This document shows, piece after piece, positions 8,046-15,874 of a stretch of 43,685 bases of DNA. Numbering within the stretch: position 1 is the first letter of the stretch; each line of letters opens with the position of its first letter. The translations under genes were made by a program, and so were the position numbers. The notes under the pieces are model-generated. The model saw only the letters and a list, made by a program, of their open reading frames with translations. It did not search any database and had not been told where the DNA came from. This DNA comes from Lachnospiraceae bacterium. Lineage in GTDB: Bacteria > Bacillota > Clostridia > Lachnospirales > Lachnospiraceae. The DNA lies in contig JAKSRP010000012.1 of NCBI GenBank assembly GCA_024403555.1, positions 1 to 43,685 of the forward strand. The letters run 5' to 3'.

Positions 8046-8079
8046 TAGACCCCAATATTACATAAGCATTTAATCTCTT

Positions 8080-8109
8080 GTTCCTCCGGAAATATCCAGC
8101 CGGAGGAAC
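8080..8109 (+). promoter_or_regulatory. GC-rich hairpin between hbd and bcd
   Basis: GTTCCTCCGG (8080-8089) and CCGGAGGAAC (8100-8109) form a perfect 10-base-pair stem with a 10-base loop. The run after it is GTTTATAAAA, too weak for a clear terminator. The right arm contains GGAGGAA, the same string as the true bcd ribosome binding site about 20 bases later, so the stem hides a decoy Shine-Dalgarno sequence. It may be a partial terminator or an RNA-stability element. Confidence 0.6.
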
Positions 8110-8140
8110 GTTTATAAAATATTTATGGAGGAAATAAAAG

Positions 8141-9298
8141 ATGGATTTCACATTAAGTAAGAAACATGAAATGGCAAGATCTTTATTCAAAGAATTTGCT
8201 GAAGTTGAAGTAGCACCTCTTGCTCAGGAAACAGATGAAAATGAACAGTTTCCTTTAGAAACAGTTAAAAAAATGGCAACAGCTGGTTTCATGGGTATTC
8301 CAGTACCTAAAGAATATGGCGGACAGGGCTGTGATCCTTTAACATACACAATGTGTGTAGAAGAATTATCTAAAGTTTGTGGTACAACAGGTGTAGTTGT
8401 ATCTGCTCACACATCTTTATGTATCGACCCTATCATGACATATGGTACAGAAGCTCAGAAACAGAAATACGTTCCAGATTTAGCTTCTGGTAAAAAAATC
8501 GGTGCTTTCGGTTTAACAGAACCAGGTGCTGGTACAGATGCTCAGGGACAGCAGACAAAAGCTGTTTTTGATGAAGAAACAAATGAATGGGTTATCAATG
8601 GTTCCAAATGTTTCATCACAAACGGTAGCTACGCAGACGTTTATATTGTAATCGCTGTAACAGGTATCATCGAAAAACGTGGCCGTAAGATCAAAGAAAT
8701 CTCTTCCTTTATCGTAGAAAAAGGAACTCCTGGTTTCTCCTTCGGTACAAAAGAAAAGAAAATGGGTATCCGTGGATCCGCTACATATGAATTAATCTTT
8801 GAAGATTGTCGTGTACCAGCTGACGCTTTATTAGGTCAGAAAGGTCGTGGATTCGGTATCGCTATGCACACATTAGATGGTGGTCGTATCGGTATCGCTG
8901 CTCAGGCTCTTGGTATTGCTGAAGGTGCTTTAGAAAAAACTATCGCATACGTACAGGAAAGAAAACAGTTTGGTCGTTCTATCTCCGCATTCCAGAATAC
9001 ACAGTTCCAGATTGCTGACATGGCTACAAAAGTACAGGCTGCTCAGTGCTTAGTTTACAAAGCAGCTATGGCTAAAGCTACACAGAAAGTTTATTCCTTA
9101 GAAGCTGCAATGGCTAAATTATTCGCTGCAGAAGTTGCTATGGAAGTAACAACAAAATGTGTTCAGTTACATGGTGGTTATGGTTACATCCGTGAATACG
9201 ATGTTGAACGTATGATGCGTGATGCTAAGATTACAGAAATCTATGAAGGTACATCTGAAGTACAGCGCATGGTTATTTCTGCTAACGTGATTAAATAG
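8141..9298 (+). CDS. bcd: Butyryl-CoA dehydrogenase (short-chain acyl-CoA dehydrogenase)
   Basis: Bcd reduces crotonyl-CoA to butyryl-CoA; with EtfAB it can bifurcate electrons from NADH to crotonyl-CoA and ferredoxin. The acyl-CoA dehydrogenase signatures are present: FGLTEPGAGTDA near residue 125 and WVINGSKCFITNG for FAD and substrate, ERKQFGRSI near 275, LHGGYGYIREYDVERMMRDA, and the catalytic Glu in IYEGTSEVQRM near the C-terminus. At 385 residues it is of usual length. etfB starts 13 bases after the stop, and GGAGGT spans the stop, so the three genes are tightly linked as expected for a complex. Confidence 0.96.
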   Translation: MDFTLSKKHEMARSLFKEFAEVEVAPLAQETDENEQFPLETVKKMATAGFMGIPVPKEYGGQGCDPLTYTMCVEELSKVCGTTGVVVSAHTSLCIDPIMTYGTEAQKQKYVPDLASGKKIGAFGLTEPGAGTDAQGQQTKAVFDEETNEWVINGSKCFITNGSYADVYIVIAVTGIIEKRGRKIKEISSFIVEKGTPGFSFGTKEKKMGIRGSATYELIFEDCRVPADALLGQKGRGFGIAMHTLDGGRIGIAAQALGIAEGALEKTIAYVQERKQFGRSISAFQNTQFQIADMATKVQAAQCLVYKAAMAKATQKVYSLEAAMAKLFAAEVAMEVTTKCVQLHGGYGYIREYDVERMMRDAKITEIYEGTSEVQRMVISANVIK

Positions 9299-9311
9299 GA
9301 GGTACTATAGA

Positions 9312-10097
9312 ATGAAAATCGTTGTATGTGTAAAACAGGTACCTGATACAGCTGGCGGTGTTAAATTTAAGGCAGATGGTACATTAGATAGAGCAGCAAT
9401 GCTTACAATCATGAACCCAGATGATAAAGCTGGTTTAGAAGCAGCTTTAAGAATTAAAGATGAAATCGGTGCTACAGTAGTTGCTGTAACAATGGGTCTT
9501 CCAAAAGCTGAAGAAGTTCTTCGTGAAGCAATGGCTATGGGCGCTGATGAAGGTATCTTAGTAACAGATAGAGTTTTAGGTGGAGCTGATACATGGGCTA
9601 CATCTACAACACTTGCAGGTGCTATCAGAGCTATTCCAGATTATGACTTAATCATCACAGGTCGTCAGGCTATCGATGGTGATACAGCTCAGGTTGGTCC
9701 TCAGATCTCTGAACACCTCAACTTACCAGTTATCTCCTACGCTGAAGATCTTAAAGTTGAAGGCGACAGCGTAATCGTTAAACGTCAGTACGATGACAGA
9801 TACCATATGGTAAAAGCTCAGATGCCATGTTTGGTAACAGCATTAGCTGAATTAAACAAACCACGTTACATGACTCCAGGTGGAATCTTTGATGCATACG
9901 ATACAGAAATCACTGTTATGAACAGAAAAGATTTAGTAGATGTTGAAGATAAAAACCTTGGTTTAGTTGGATCCCCAACACAGATCGCTCGCGCATCCGA
10001 CAAAGTACGTAAAGGTGCAGGCGAAGTTGTTAACCTTGATCCAGCAGAATCCGTTGCATATATCATGGGCAAATTAAAAGAAAAACATGTAATCTAA
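9312..10097 (+). CDS. etfB: Electron transfer flavoprotein, beta subunit
   Basis: EtfB pairs with EtfA to pass electrons between NADH, ferredoxin and Bcd. It opens with MKIVVCVKQVPDT, the classic EtfB start, followed by MNPDDKAGLEAALRIKDE, VTMGLPKAEEVLREAMAMGADEG-type sequence and the signature DLIITGRQAIDGDTAQVGP. At 261 residues it is of normal length. It lies between bcd and etfA with short gaps (13 and 16 bases). Whether the complex is truly bifurcating cannot be settled by eye; the Bcd-EtfB-EtfA arrangement is that of known bifurcating clostridial complexes. Confidence 0.95.
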   Translation: MKIVVCVKQVPDTAGGVKFKADGTLDRAAMLTIMNPDDKAGLEAALRIKDEIGATVVAVTMGLPKAEEVLREAMAMGADEGILVTDRVLGGADTWATSTTLAGAIRAIPDYDLIITGRQAIDGDTAQVGPQISEHLNLPVISYAEDLKVEGDSVIVKRQYDDRYHMVKAQMPCLVTALAELNKPRYMTPGGIFDAYDTEITVMNRKDLVDVEDKNLGLVGSPTQIARASDKVRKGAGEVVNLDPAESVAYIMGKLKEKHVI

Positions 10098-10113
10098 GAA
10101 AGTGGTGAATAAT

Positions 10114-11145
10114 ATGGGATTAGAACAGTATAAAGGCGTATACGTTTATGCTCAGCAGGTAGATAACGAAATCAGCGGTATCGCTTTCGAATTACTTGGT
10201 GAAGCTAACAAATTAGCAAAAGATTTAGATACAGACGTAACAGCAGTTTTAGTAGGTTGTGACGTAGCTCCATTAGTTGACCAGTTAGCAGCTTATGGCG
10301 CAGACAAAGTTATCGTAGTAGACGATCCAGAATTAAAAGAATATAGAACAGAACCATATACACATGCATTAGCATCTGTAATCAATGAATTCAAACCAGA
10401 CATCATGTTAGTTGGTGCTACAGCTATCGGTCGTGACTTAGGTCCTCGTGTATCCGCACGTGTTCAGACAGGTTTAACAGCTGACTGTACAATTCTTGAA
10501 ATCGGCGAATTCAAAGCTCGTGGTGACAAAGAACCTCGTAAAGGACAGTTATTAATGACACGTCCAGCTTTCGGTGGTAACACAATCGCTACAATCGCTT
10601 GTCCAAATCACCGTCCACAGATGGCTACAGTACGTCCAGGTGTAATGCAGGCTCAGGAACCAGTTGAAGGTGCTACTTGTGAAGTAATCAACTACAACCC
10701 TGGTTTCACTCCAGATAACAAATACGTTGAAATTCTTGAAATCGTTAAGAACGTAAACGAAGTAGTAGATATCATGGACGCTAAGATCTTAGTATCTGGT
10801 GGTCGTGGTGTTGGTTCTGCTGAAAACTTTGCTATGCTTCAGGATTTAGCAGATGTTATCGGTGGTACAGTTTCTTGCTCTCGTGCAGTAGTAGATAACG
10901 GCTGGATGCCAAAAGACCTTCAGGTAGGTCAGACAGGTAAAACAGTTCGTCCTAACGTTTACTTTGCAATCGGTATCTCTGGTGCTATCCAGCATACAGC
11001 AGGTATGGAAGAATCTGAAATCATCATCGCTATCAACAAAGACGAAACAGCTCCTATCTTCGATGTAGCTGATTACGGTATTGTTGGTGACTTAAACAAA
11101 ATCGTTCCTGCTTTAACAGAAGCTTTAAAAGCTGCTTTAGCTTAA
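10114..11145 (+). CDS. etfA: Electron transfer flavoprotein, alpha subunit
   Basis: EtfA supplies the C-terminal FAD-binding domain of the electron-transfer flavoprotein. Visible are the N-terminal domain, the central GATAIGRDLGPRVSARVQTGLTADCT-type region, and the FAD signature in the C-terminal half (SGGRGVGSAENF, SRAVVDNGWMP, QVGQTGKTVRPNVYFAIGISGAIQH). I start at ATG 10114; an in-frame GTG at 10102 would add four residues but would overlap the likely ribosome binding site AAGTGGTGA. It is last in the operon, with a strong terminator 55 bases after the stop. No ptb-buk or butyryl-CoA:acetate CoA-transferase gene is in the window, so the final step must be encoded elsewhere. Confidence 0.95.
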   Translation: MGLEQYKGVYVYAQQVDNEISGIAFELLGEANKLAKDLDTDVTAVLVGCDVAPLVDQLAAYGADKVIVVDDPELKEYRTEPYTHALASVINEFKPDIMLVGATAIGRDLGPRVSARVQTGLTADCTILEIGEFKARGDKEPRKGQLLMTRPAFGGNTIATIACPNHRPQMATVRPGVMQAQEPVEGATCEVINYNPGFTPDNKYVEILEIVKNVNEVVDIMDAKILVSGGRGVGSAENFAMLQDLADVIGGTVSCSRAVVDNGWMPKDLQVGQTGKTVRPNVYFAIGISGAIQHTAGMEESEIIIAINKDETAPIFDVADYGIVGDLNKIVPALTEALKAALA

Positions 11146-11199
11146 TTCGGTTTTAAAATTTAGAATTCATGGATTGCCATAATCTATAAATGAAATTTT

Positions 11200-11233
11200 C
11201 GCCTCGTGCATATCATTGCACGAGGCGTTTTTT
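11200..11233 (+). terminator. Strong terminator of the butyrate operon
   Basis: CGCCTCGTGCA (11200-11210) and TGCACGAGGCG (11217-11227) form a perfect 11-base-pair GC-rich stem with a 6-base loop, then TTTTTT. Confidence 0.95.
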
Positions 11234-11263
11234 CGTTATAAAAGGCGTTTTTTGTGATTTTAC

Positions 11264-11292
11264 TTGAAAATTTTAAAATTTTCTGTTAAAAT
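11264..11292 (+). promoter_or_regulatory. Promoter of the secreted-protein gene
   Basis: TTGAAA (11264-11269) and TAAAAT (11287-11292) are spaced by exactly 17 bases, ahead of an ATG at 11335 with GGAGGG. The spacer is almost pure A/T and self-complementary (AAAATTTTAAAATTTT). Confidence 0.7.
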
Positions 11293-11334
11293 GTTAAGGA
11301 AATGTTAACTAAATATTACGGAGGGAATGTAAAA

Positions 11335-12534
11335 ATGAAATATTTTAAAAGAATAGTTGCATTCGCGCTTGCAATGATTATGGCATTTTCCGTTTCTGTT
11401 TTTGCAGAGGAACCAGCAAGCAGTGAATTATTAAAGAGTAAATCGATTTCAATACCAGTGGTTTATTCTTATGAAGATTTTGGTAATATTACTGATGAAA
11501 TCGATCAGGAAAGTATCACAGTAAAAGGAAGCAATTCCTATTTTAAATTTAAAGCAAAAAAGACTGGATTTATTTATCTTGGCATGAAATCAGATGCTGC
11601 TAATAAAAAGACAGTAAAAGTTAAGAAAACAAATAGCAAAGGAAAAAGTGCTTCTACGATTAAAAAATCTTTCAAACCAGGTCATCAGTTTTTTGCAATT
11701 GTACCAGTAACAAAAGATAAAACTTATCGTATTGCTATGAATGGAGCTGCAGCAGGAGAAACTTTCTATATTACCGCAGTGAATGTAGTAGGTGGCGGCA
11801 AAAGATACCTGAAAGAGTATGAGAATGGAAACTGTTCCGTCGCAGCTGGCAAAAAGACAAAGAAAAGTAATTATGTTACCTATTGGAAGGTAGCAGATAT
11901 GCCAAAAGGAGCATTAACTGTTTTTATTTCTGATGTTTATAGCAGCAAGCTTGCTTCAACTTATATCACACTTTGCAATTCTAAGAAAAAAGCAATTTCT
12001 GCAAAAACGAAAGTAACCGGAGTCAAAAAAGACGGTAATGTATATCTTTCTCAGGCAACCTTTGGTGTAGACCAGGGAACCTATTATGTGAAAGTTACGA
12101 CAAAAGCACCAATGTATGGTATCAAGATGAAGATCGATGACAGCTATAATCGCAGAAGCGAAAGCAAGAAATCCAAAGCGGTTACATTAAATGAAGGAGA
12201 AGCAAGAAAGACAGTTCTTGCGGCATCTACAAGCAAAACTTCTCATTACTATAAAGTTGTTCTTGATCAGAAGAAACATGTAAAATTTGATGTGGATGGA
12301 TATATTGCACCAGGAACAAAAATTAACTTAGTAATTTATGATTCTAAAGGCAAAGCTACCAAAACATTAAGCATCAAAGGAGAAGTGAATAAGATTAAGA
12401 CCATCGATTACGGAACAAAAGATGCTTTAAGTGCTGGTACTTATTATCTTGCAATCAAGAAAGATTCTAAGAATACAAGTGCTGCTTACAGTATTTATTA
12501 TCAGACAAGTGATGAATCTATGATTAAAAAATAA
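11335..12534 (+). CDS. Secreted Lys-rich protein with three PPC-like beta domains, function unknown
   Basis: The first 26 residues are a Sec signal peptide (MKYFKRIVAF... hydrophobic core ...SVFA) with likely cleavage between VFA and EEP. The mature ~375 residues are very rich in Lys, Ser and Thr and contain no enzymatic motif I know. Three similar units are visible, each ending in a strand like KTYRIAMNG, GTYYVKVTTK or GTYYLAIKK and opening with an exposed-strand phrase (SYFKFKAKKTG, YVTYWKVADMP, SHYYKVVLDQK). This is the pattern of bacterial pre-peptidase C-terminal (PPC) beta-sandwich domains, which often bind carbohydrate or assist secretion. There is no LPXTG or lipobox, so it is probably released or loosely wall-bound. 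ATG 11335 is chosen over 11302 because GGAGGG and the signal peptide fit only that start. It is monocistronic, with its own promoter and terminator. Confidence 0.75.
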   Translation: MKYFKRIVAFALAMIMAFSVSVFAEEPASSELLKSKSISIPVVYSYEDFGNITDEIDQESITVKGSNSYFKFKAKKTGFIYLGMKSDAANKKTVKVKKTNSKGKSASTIKKSFKPGHQFFAIVPVTKDKTYRIAMNGAAAGETFYITAVNVVGGGKRYLKEYENGNCSVAAGKKTKKSNYVTYWKVADMPKGALTVFISDVYSSKLASTYITLCNSKKKAISAKTKVTGVKKDGNVYLSQATFGVDQGTYYVKVTTKAPMYGIKMKIDDSYNRRSESKKSKAVTLNEGEARKTVLAASTSKTSHYYKVVLDQKKHVKFDVDGYIAPGTKINLVIYDSKGKATKTLSIKGEVNKIKTIDYGTKDALSAGTYYLAIKKDSKNTSAAYSIYYQTSDESMIKK

Positions 12535-12544
12535 AAAGACAGGA

Positions 12545-12574
12545 AAAAAGGATGCGAAAACCGCATCCTTTTTC
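12545..12574 (+). terminator. Terminator after the secreted-protein gene
   Basis: AAAAAGGATGCG and CGCATCCTTTTT pair around AAAAC, followed by CTATTTT. It is symmetric enough to act in both directions. Confidence 0.88.
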
Positions 12575-12585
12575 TATTTTCATAC

Positions 12586-12614
12586 TTGTCATTGCGATTT
12601 TGTGGTGCTATAAT
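12586..12614 (+). promoter_or_regulatory. Strong promoter of pnp
   Basis: TTGTCA (12586-12591), a 17-base spacer, and a consensus TATAAT (12609-12614) preceded by TG-C, an extended -10. This is the best promoter in the window. The predicted start near 12621 gives a leader of about 180 bases to the ATG at 12801. Confidence 0.85.
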
Positions 12615-12625
12615 GTAACGGATTG

Positions 12626-12743
12626 TGCGGATGACATAAGCACCGAGACTACTGAAAAGTACAGGAGATGAAAACTTCTTAAGAATTCCTGTGTTTCTCA
12701 GTTGTTTCGGCAGGCGAAAGATAGCAAATCATATGTCACCGCA
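12626..12743 (+). promoter_or_regulatory. Long folded 5' leader of pnp, candidate autoregulatory element
   Basis: Three nested complementarities build one long arm. TGCGG-a-TGACATA (12626-12638) pairs with TATGTCACCGCA (12732-12743), 12 pairs with one bulge. CCGAGACTACTGA (from 12643) pairs with TCAGTTGTTTCGG in the 3' half with one G-U and one mismatch. ACAGGA pairs with TCCTGT at the tip. It lies between the promoter and the coding region. Bacterial pnp leaders are known targets of RNase III cleavage and PNPase autocontrol, so this is a plausible equivalent. Confidence 0.6.
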
Positions 12744-12800
12744 TAAGGAAAGATTTTAATAATGAATATTGATCAAAAGACATATGAAAGGAAAAAGACT

Positions 12801-14891
12801 ATGACAAAGACATTTACAATGGAACTTGCAGGACGTCCATTAGTTGCTGAAATCGGCCGTGTTGCAGCTCAGGCAAATGGCGCAGTATTATTACACTATG
12901 GTGAAACAGTTGTATTATCCACAGCTACAGCATCTGACAAACCACGTGATGGTATCGATTTCTTCCCATTAGCAGTAGAATATGAAGAAAAGATGTATGC
13001 TGTAGGTAAAATCCCAGGTGGATATTTAAAACGTGAAGGTAAAGCAAGCGAAAACGCAGTTTTAACAGACCGTGTAATCGACCGTCCTATGCGTCCATTA
13101 TTCCCTAAAGATTATAGAAATGACGTTACATTAAACAACTTAGTATTAGCAGTAGATCCAGACTGCAGCCCAGAACTTACAGCTATGATCGGTTCTGCTA
13201 TGGCAACAGCAATCTCTGATATCCCATTTGACGGACCTACAGCTTCCACACAGGTTGGTTTAGTTGACGGAGAATTCGTATTCAACCCAACAGCAGCTCA
13301 GAAAAAAGATTCTGACCTTGCATTAACAGTAGCTTCCACAAAAGAAAAAGTAATCATGATCGAAGCTGGTGCAAATGAAGTAAAAGAAGATGTTATGTTA
13401 GAAGCAATCTTCGCAGCTCACAAAGTAAACCAGTCCATCATCGAATTTACAGAAATGATCGTTGCAGAATGTGGTAAAGAAAAACATGAATATGTTCATT
13501 TCGATACACCTGCTGATATGTATGAAGATATGGTGAACTTCATCACACCAGAAGCAATGGAAGTAGCTGTATTTACAGATGACAAACAGACACGTGAAGC
13601 TAACATCCGTTTAATCAAGGATACATTAGCAGAACGTTATGCTGAAAATGAAGAATGGGCTTCCCATATCGACGAAGCTGTTTATAAATTCCAGAAGATG
13701 ACAGTTCGTAAGATGATCTTAAAAGATCGTAAACGTCCAGATGGTCGTGATATCACAGAAATCCGTCCATTAAGCGCTGAAGTTGATGTTATCCCTCGTG
13801 TACACGGTTCTGGTTTATTCAAACGTGGACAGACACAGGTTCTTACATTAACAACACTCGGTTCTTTATCTGACGCTCAGAGAATCGATGGCATGGATTA
13901 CGAAGAAAAGACAAAACGTTACATGCACCACTACAATTTTCCATCCTACTCTGTAGGGGAAACTCGTCCAAGCCGTGGTCCTGGACGTCGTGAAATCGGT
14001 CATGGCGCATTAGCTGAAAAAGCTTTAGTTCCAGTATTACCAAGCGTAGAAGAATTCCCATACGCAATCCGTACTGTATCTGAAGTATTAGAATCTAATG
14101 GTTCCACATCTCAGGGATCCATCTGTGCTTCTTCCTTATCCTTAATGGCAGCTGGTGTACCAATCAAAGCTCCTGTAGCTGGTATCTCCGTAGGTCTTGT
14201 AACAGGCGAAACAGATGATGATTACTTAGTATTAACAGATATCCAGGGCTTAGAAGACTTCTTCGGCGACATGGACTTCAAGGTAGCTGGTACACACAAA
14301 GGTATCACAGCAATCCAGATGGATATCAAAATTCATGGTTTAACAGACCAGATCATCAAAGAAGCAATTGCAAGAACAAAAGAAGCAAGAACATACATCT
14401 TAGATGAAATCATGAACCCAGCAATCGATGCTCCAAGAGCAGAAGTTGGCAAATATGCTCCAAAGATCCGTCAGATGCAGATCAACACAGATAAGATTGC
14501 AGAAGTAATCGGTAAACAGGGTAAAACAATCAACGCAATCATCGATGAAACAGGTGTTAAAATTGACATCAGCGAAGAAGGTCGCGTAGATATCTTATCC
14601 AACGATTTAGATATGATCGACAGAGCAGAAGAATTAATCCGTTTAATCGTAGAACCAGTTAAAGTTGGTGCTTTCTACGAAGGCGAAGTTGTAAGAATCA
14701 CAAACTTTGGTGCATTCGTACAGTTATCTCCAAACAAAGACGGTATGATTCATATTTCCAAGCTCTCCAAACAGAGAGTAGAAAAAGTAGAAGATGTTGT
14801 AAACATCGGAGACAAAGTACTTGTTAAAGTAATCAAGGTTGACGAAATGCACAGAATCAACCTTCGTTTAGAAGAAAAATTAGAATTCTAA
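12801..14891 (+). CDS. pnp: Polyribonucleotide nucleotidyltransferase (PNPase)
   Basis: PNPase is a phosphorolytic 3'-5' exoribonuclease of mRNA decay. The order is complete: first RNase PH domain (from MELAGRPLVAEIGRVAAQANG), alpha-helical linker, second catalytic RNase PH domain (RPDGRDITEIRPL, RGQTQVL, GDMDFKVAGT), KH domain around IAEVIGKQGKTINAI and a C-terminal S1 domain (GEVVRITNFGAFVQL). The ATG at 12801 has AAAGGA 8 bases upstream and agrees with family N-termini; an upstream ATG at 12762 with AAGGAAAG would add 13 residues and is a real alternative. Codon use is as biased as in the butyrate operon. rpsO, its common upstream neighbour, is absent here. A weak terminator follows. Confidence 0.95.
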   Translation: MTKTFTMELAGRPLVAEIGRVAAQANGAVLLHYGETVVLSTATASDKPRDGIDFFPLAVEYEEKMYAVGKIPGGYLKREGKASENAVLTDRVIDRPMRPLFPKDYRNDVTLNNLVLAVDPDCSPELTAMIGSAMATAISDIPFDGPTASTQVGLVDGEFVFNPTAAQKKDSDLALTVASTKEKVIMIEAGANEVKEDVMLEAIFAAHKVNQSIIEFTEMIVAECGKEKHEYVHFDTPADMYEDMVNFITPEAMEVAVFTDDKQTREANIRLIKDTLAERYAENEEWASHIDEAVYKFQKMTVRKMILKDRKRPDGRDITEIRPLSAEVDVIPRVHGSGLFKRGQTQVLTLTTLGSLSDAQRIDGMDYEEKTKRYMHHYNFPSYSVGETRPSRGPGRREIGHGALAEKALVPVLPSVEEFPYAIRTVSEVLESNGSTSQGSICASSLSLMAAGVPIKAPVAGISVGLVTGETDDDYLVLTDIQGLEDFFGDMDFKVAGTHKGITAIQMDIKIHGLTDQIIKEAIARTKEARTYILDEIMNPAIDAPRAEVGKYAPKIRQMQINTDKIAEVIGKQGKTINAIIDETGVKIDISEEGRVDILSNDLDMIDRAEELIRLIVEPVKVGAFYEGEVVRITNFGAFVQLSPNKDGMIHISKLSKQRVEKVEDVVNIGDKVLVKVIKVDEMHRINLRLEEKLEF

Positions 14892-14916
14892 TTGATTCTT
14901 AACTGATTTGAATAAA

Positions 14917-14954
14917 AAAGACTGTTCCTCTTTCAAGGGACAGTCTTTGTTGTT
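14917..14954 (+). terminator. Terminator between pnp and the DUF445 gene
   Basis: AAAGACTGTTCC (14917-14928) pairs with GGGACAGTCTTT (14937-14948), with one G-U pair, followed by GTTGTTT. The broken U tract suggests partial read-through into the next gene, whose ribosome binding site starts 2 bases later. Confidence 0.7.
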
Positions 14955-14968
14955 TAAGGAGAATGACT

Positions 14969-15871
14969 ATGCATTTAACACTTAGCATGGCTGCAGGCCC
15001 GATCATTGGCGCAGTTATTGGATATTTTACAAATAATATCGCCGTAAAGATGTTATTCCGTCCTCATTATGAAAAGCGTATTGGCAATTTTAAGGTCCCA
15101 TTTACTCCAGGGGTTATTCCAAAGGAAAAACCACGACTTGCAAGAGCGATTGGGGAAGCGGTAGGCAAACAGCTTCTTACGGAAGAAACCCTGACTGCAA
15201 ATCTTATTTCTGAGGGAATCGAAGAAAAAATCAAAGATGAAGTTGGTAAATTTATCGACCGACAGTCTGAGAACGAAGCTTCTATTAGTGAATCCCTTCA
15301 GAATTTTACTACCGTTGATAAAATCGAAATCAAGAAGATTGAACTCGTGCAGGCATGCATGGATAAAATCGAGTATTATATCGATGAGATTTCTTTAGGA
15401 AAGGTGGTTGCGGATAAGGTCGTTATTGCAGCGAATGAATATATTCAGGGAACCCTCCTTGCAATGATGATCACGCCAGAATTTATGGCGCCAATTGCGG
15501 CTAAGGTAGAGCGTGAAGTAAACAGCTATTTAGAAACCGACGGAATCCCGATGCTTACTTCTATCTTAAATCTCGAGGCAGATCATTTGCTGAATCAACA
15601 GATTTCTGTATATGGCAAGCAAATCGCAGGGTCCAAAGAAACGATTCAGAATGCAGTATATCAGGTATATGAAACATTTGTAAAAACACAGATGGAAAGC
15701 TTTATCAAAGAACTCGATATTGCTGGAATTGTCGAAAGTAAGATCAATGAGATGAATGTAGAAGAGCTTGAAGATCTCGTAATGTCTGTTATGAAGAACG
15801 AACTGCGCGCAGTAGTAAACCTTGGCGCAGTCATTGGTTTCGTTCTTGGTCTGGTCAATACATTCATCTAA
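14969..15871 (+). CDS. DUF445 family membrane protein
   Basis: The N-terminus AAGPIIGAVIGYFTNNIAVK followed by MLFRPHYEKRIG and the FTPGVIPKEKPRLARAIG segment is the recognisable signature of DUF445 proteins (B. subtilis YheB-like). There is one hydrophobic helix at each end (GPIIGAVIGYFTNN and LGAVIGFVLGLVNTFI) with a long amphipathic helical middle, so the protein is probably a hairpin in the membrane with a soluble core. The biochemical function of the family is unknown. I start at 14969 because AAGGAG at 14956-14961 is 7 bases away; the ATG at 14963 is too close. It may be read from the pnp promoter by leak through the weak terminator. Confidence 0.82.
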   Translation: MHLTLSMAAGPIIGAVIGYFTNNIAVKMLFRPHYEKRIGNFKVPFTPGVIPKEKPRLARAIGEAVGKQLLTEETLTANLISEGIEEKIKDEVGKFIDRQSENEASISESLQNFTTVDKIEIKKIELVQACMDKIEYYIDEISLGKVVADKVVIAANEYIQGTLLAMMITPEFMAPIAAKVEREVNSYLETDGIPMLTSILNLEADHLLNQQISVYGKQIAGSKETIQNAVYQVYETFVKTQMESFIKELDIAGIVESKINEMNVEELEDLVMSVMKNELRAVVNLGAVIGFVLGLVNTFI

Positions 15872-15874
15872 GTA

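Noticed and set aside
12762-12800. Short leader peptide ahead of pnp from ATG 12762
   Set aside because: The frame is open straight into pnp with no stop, so it is an alternative start rather than a separate peptide.
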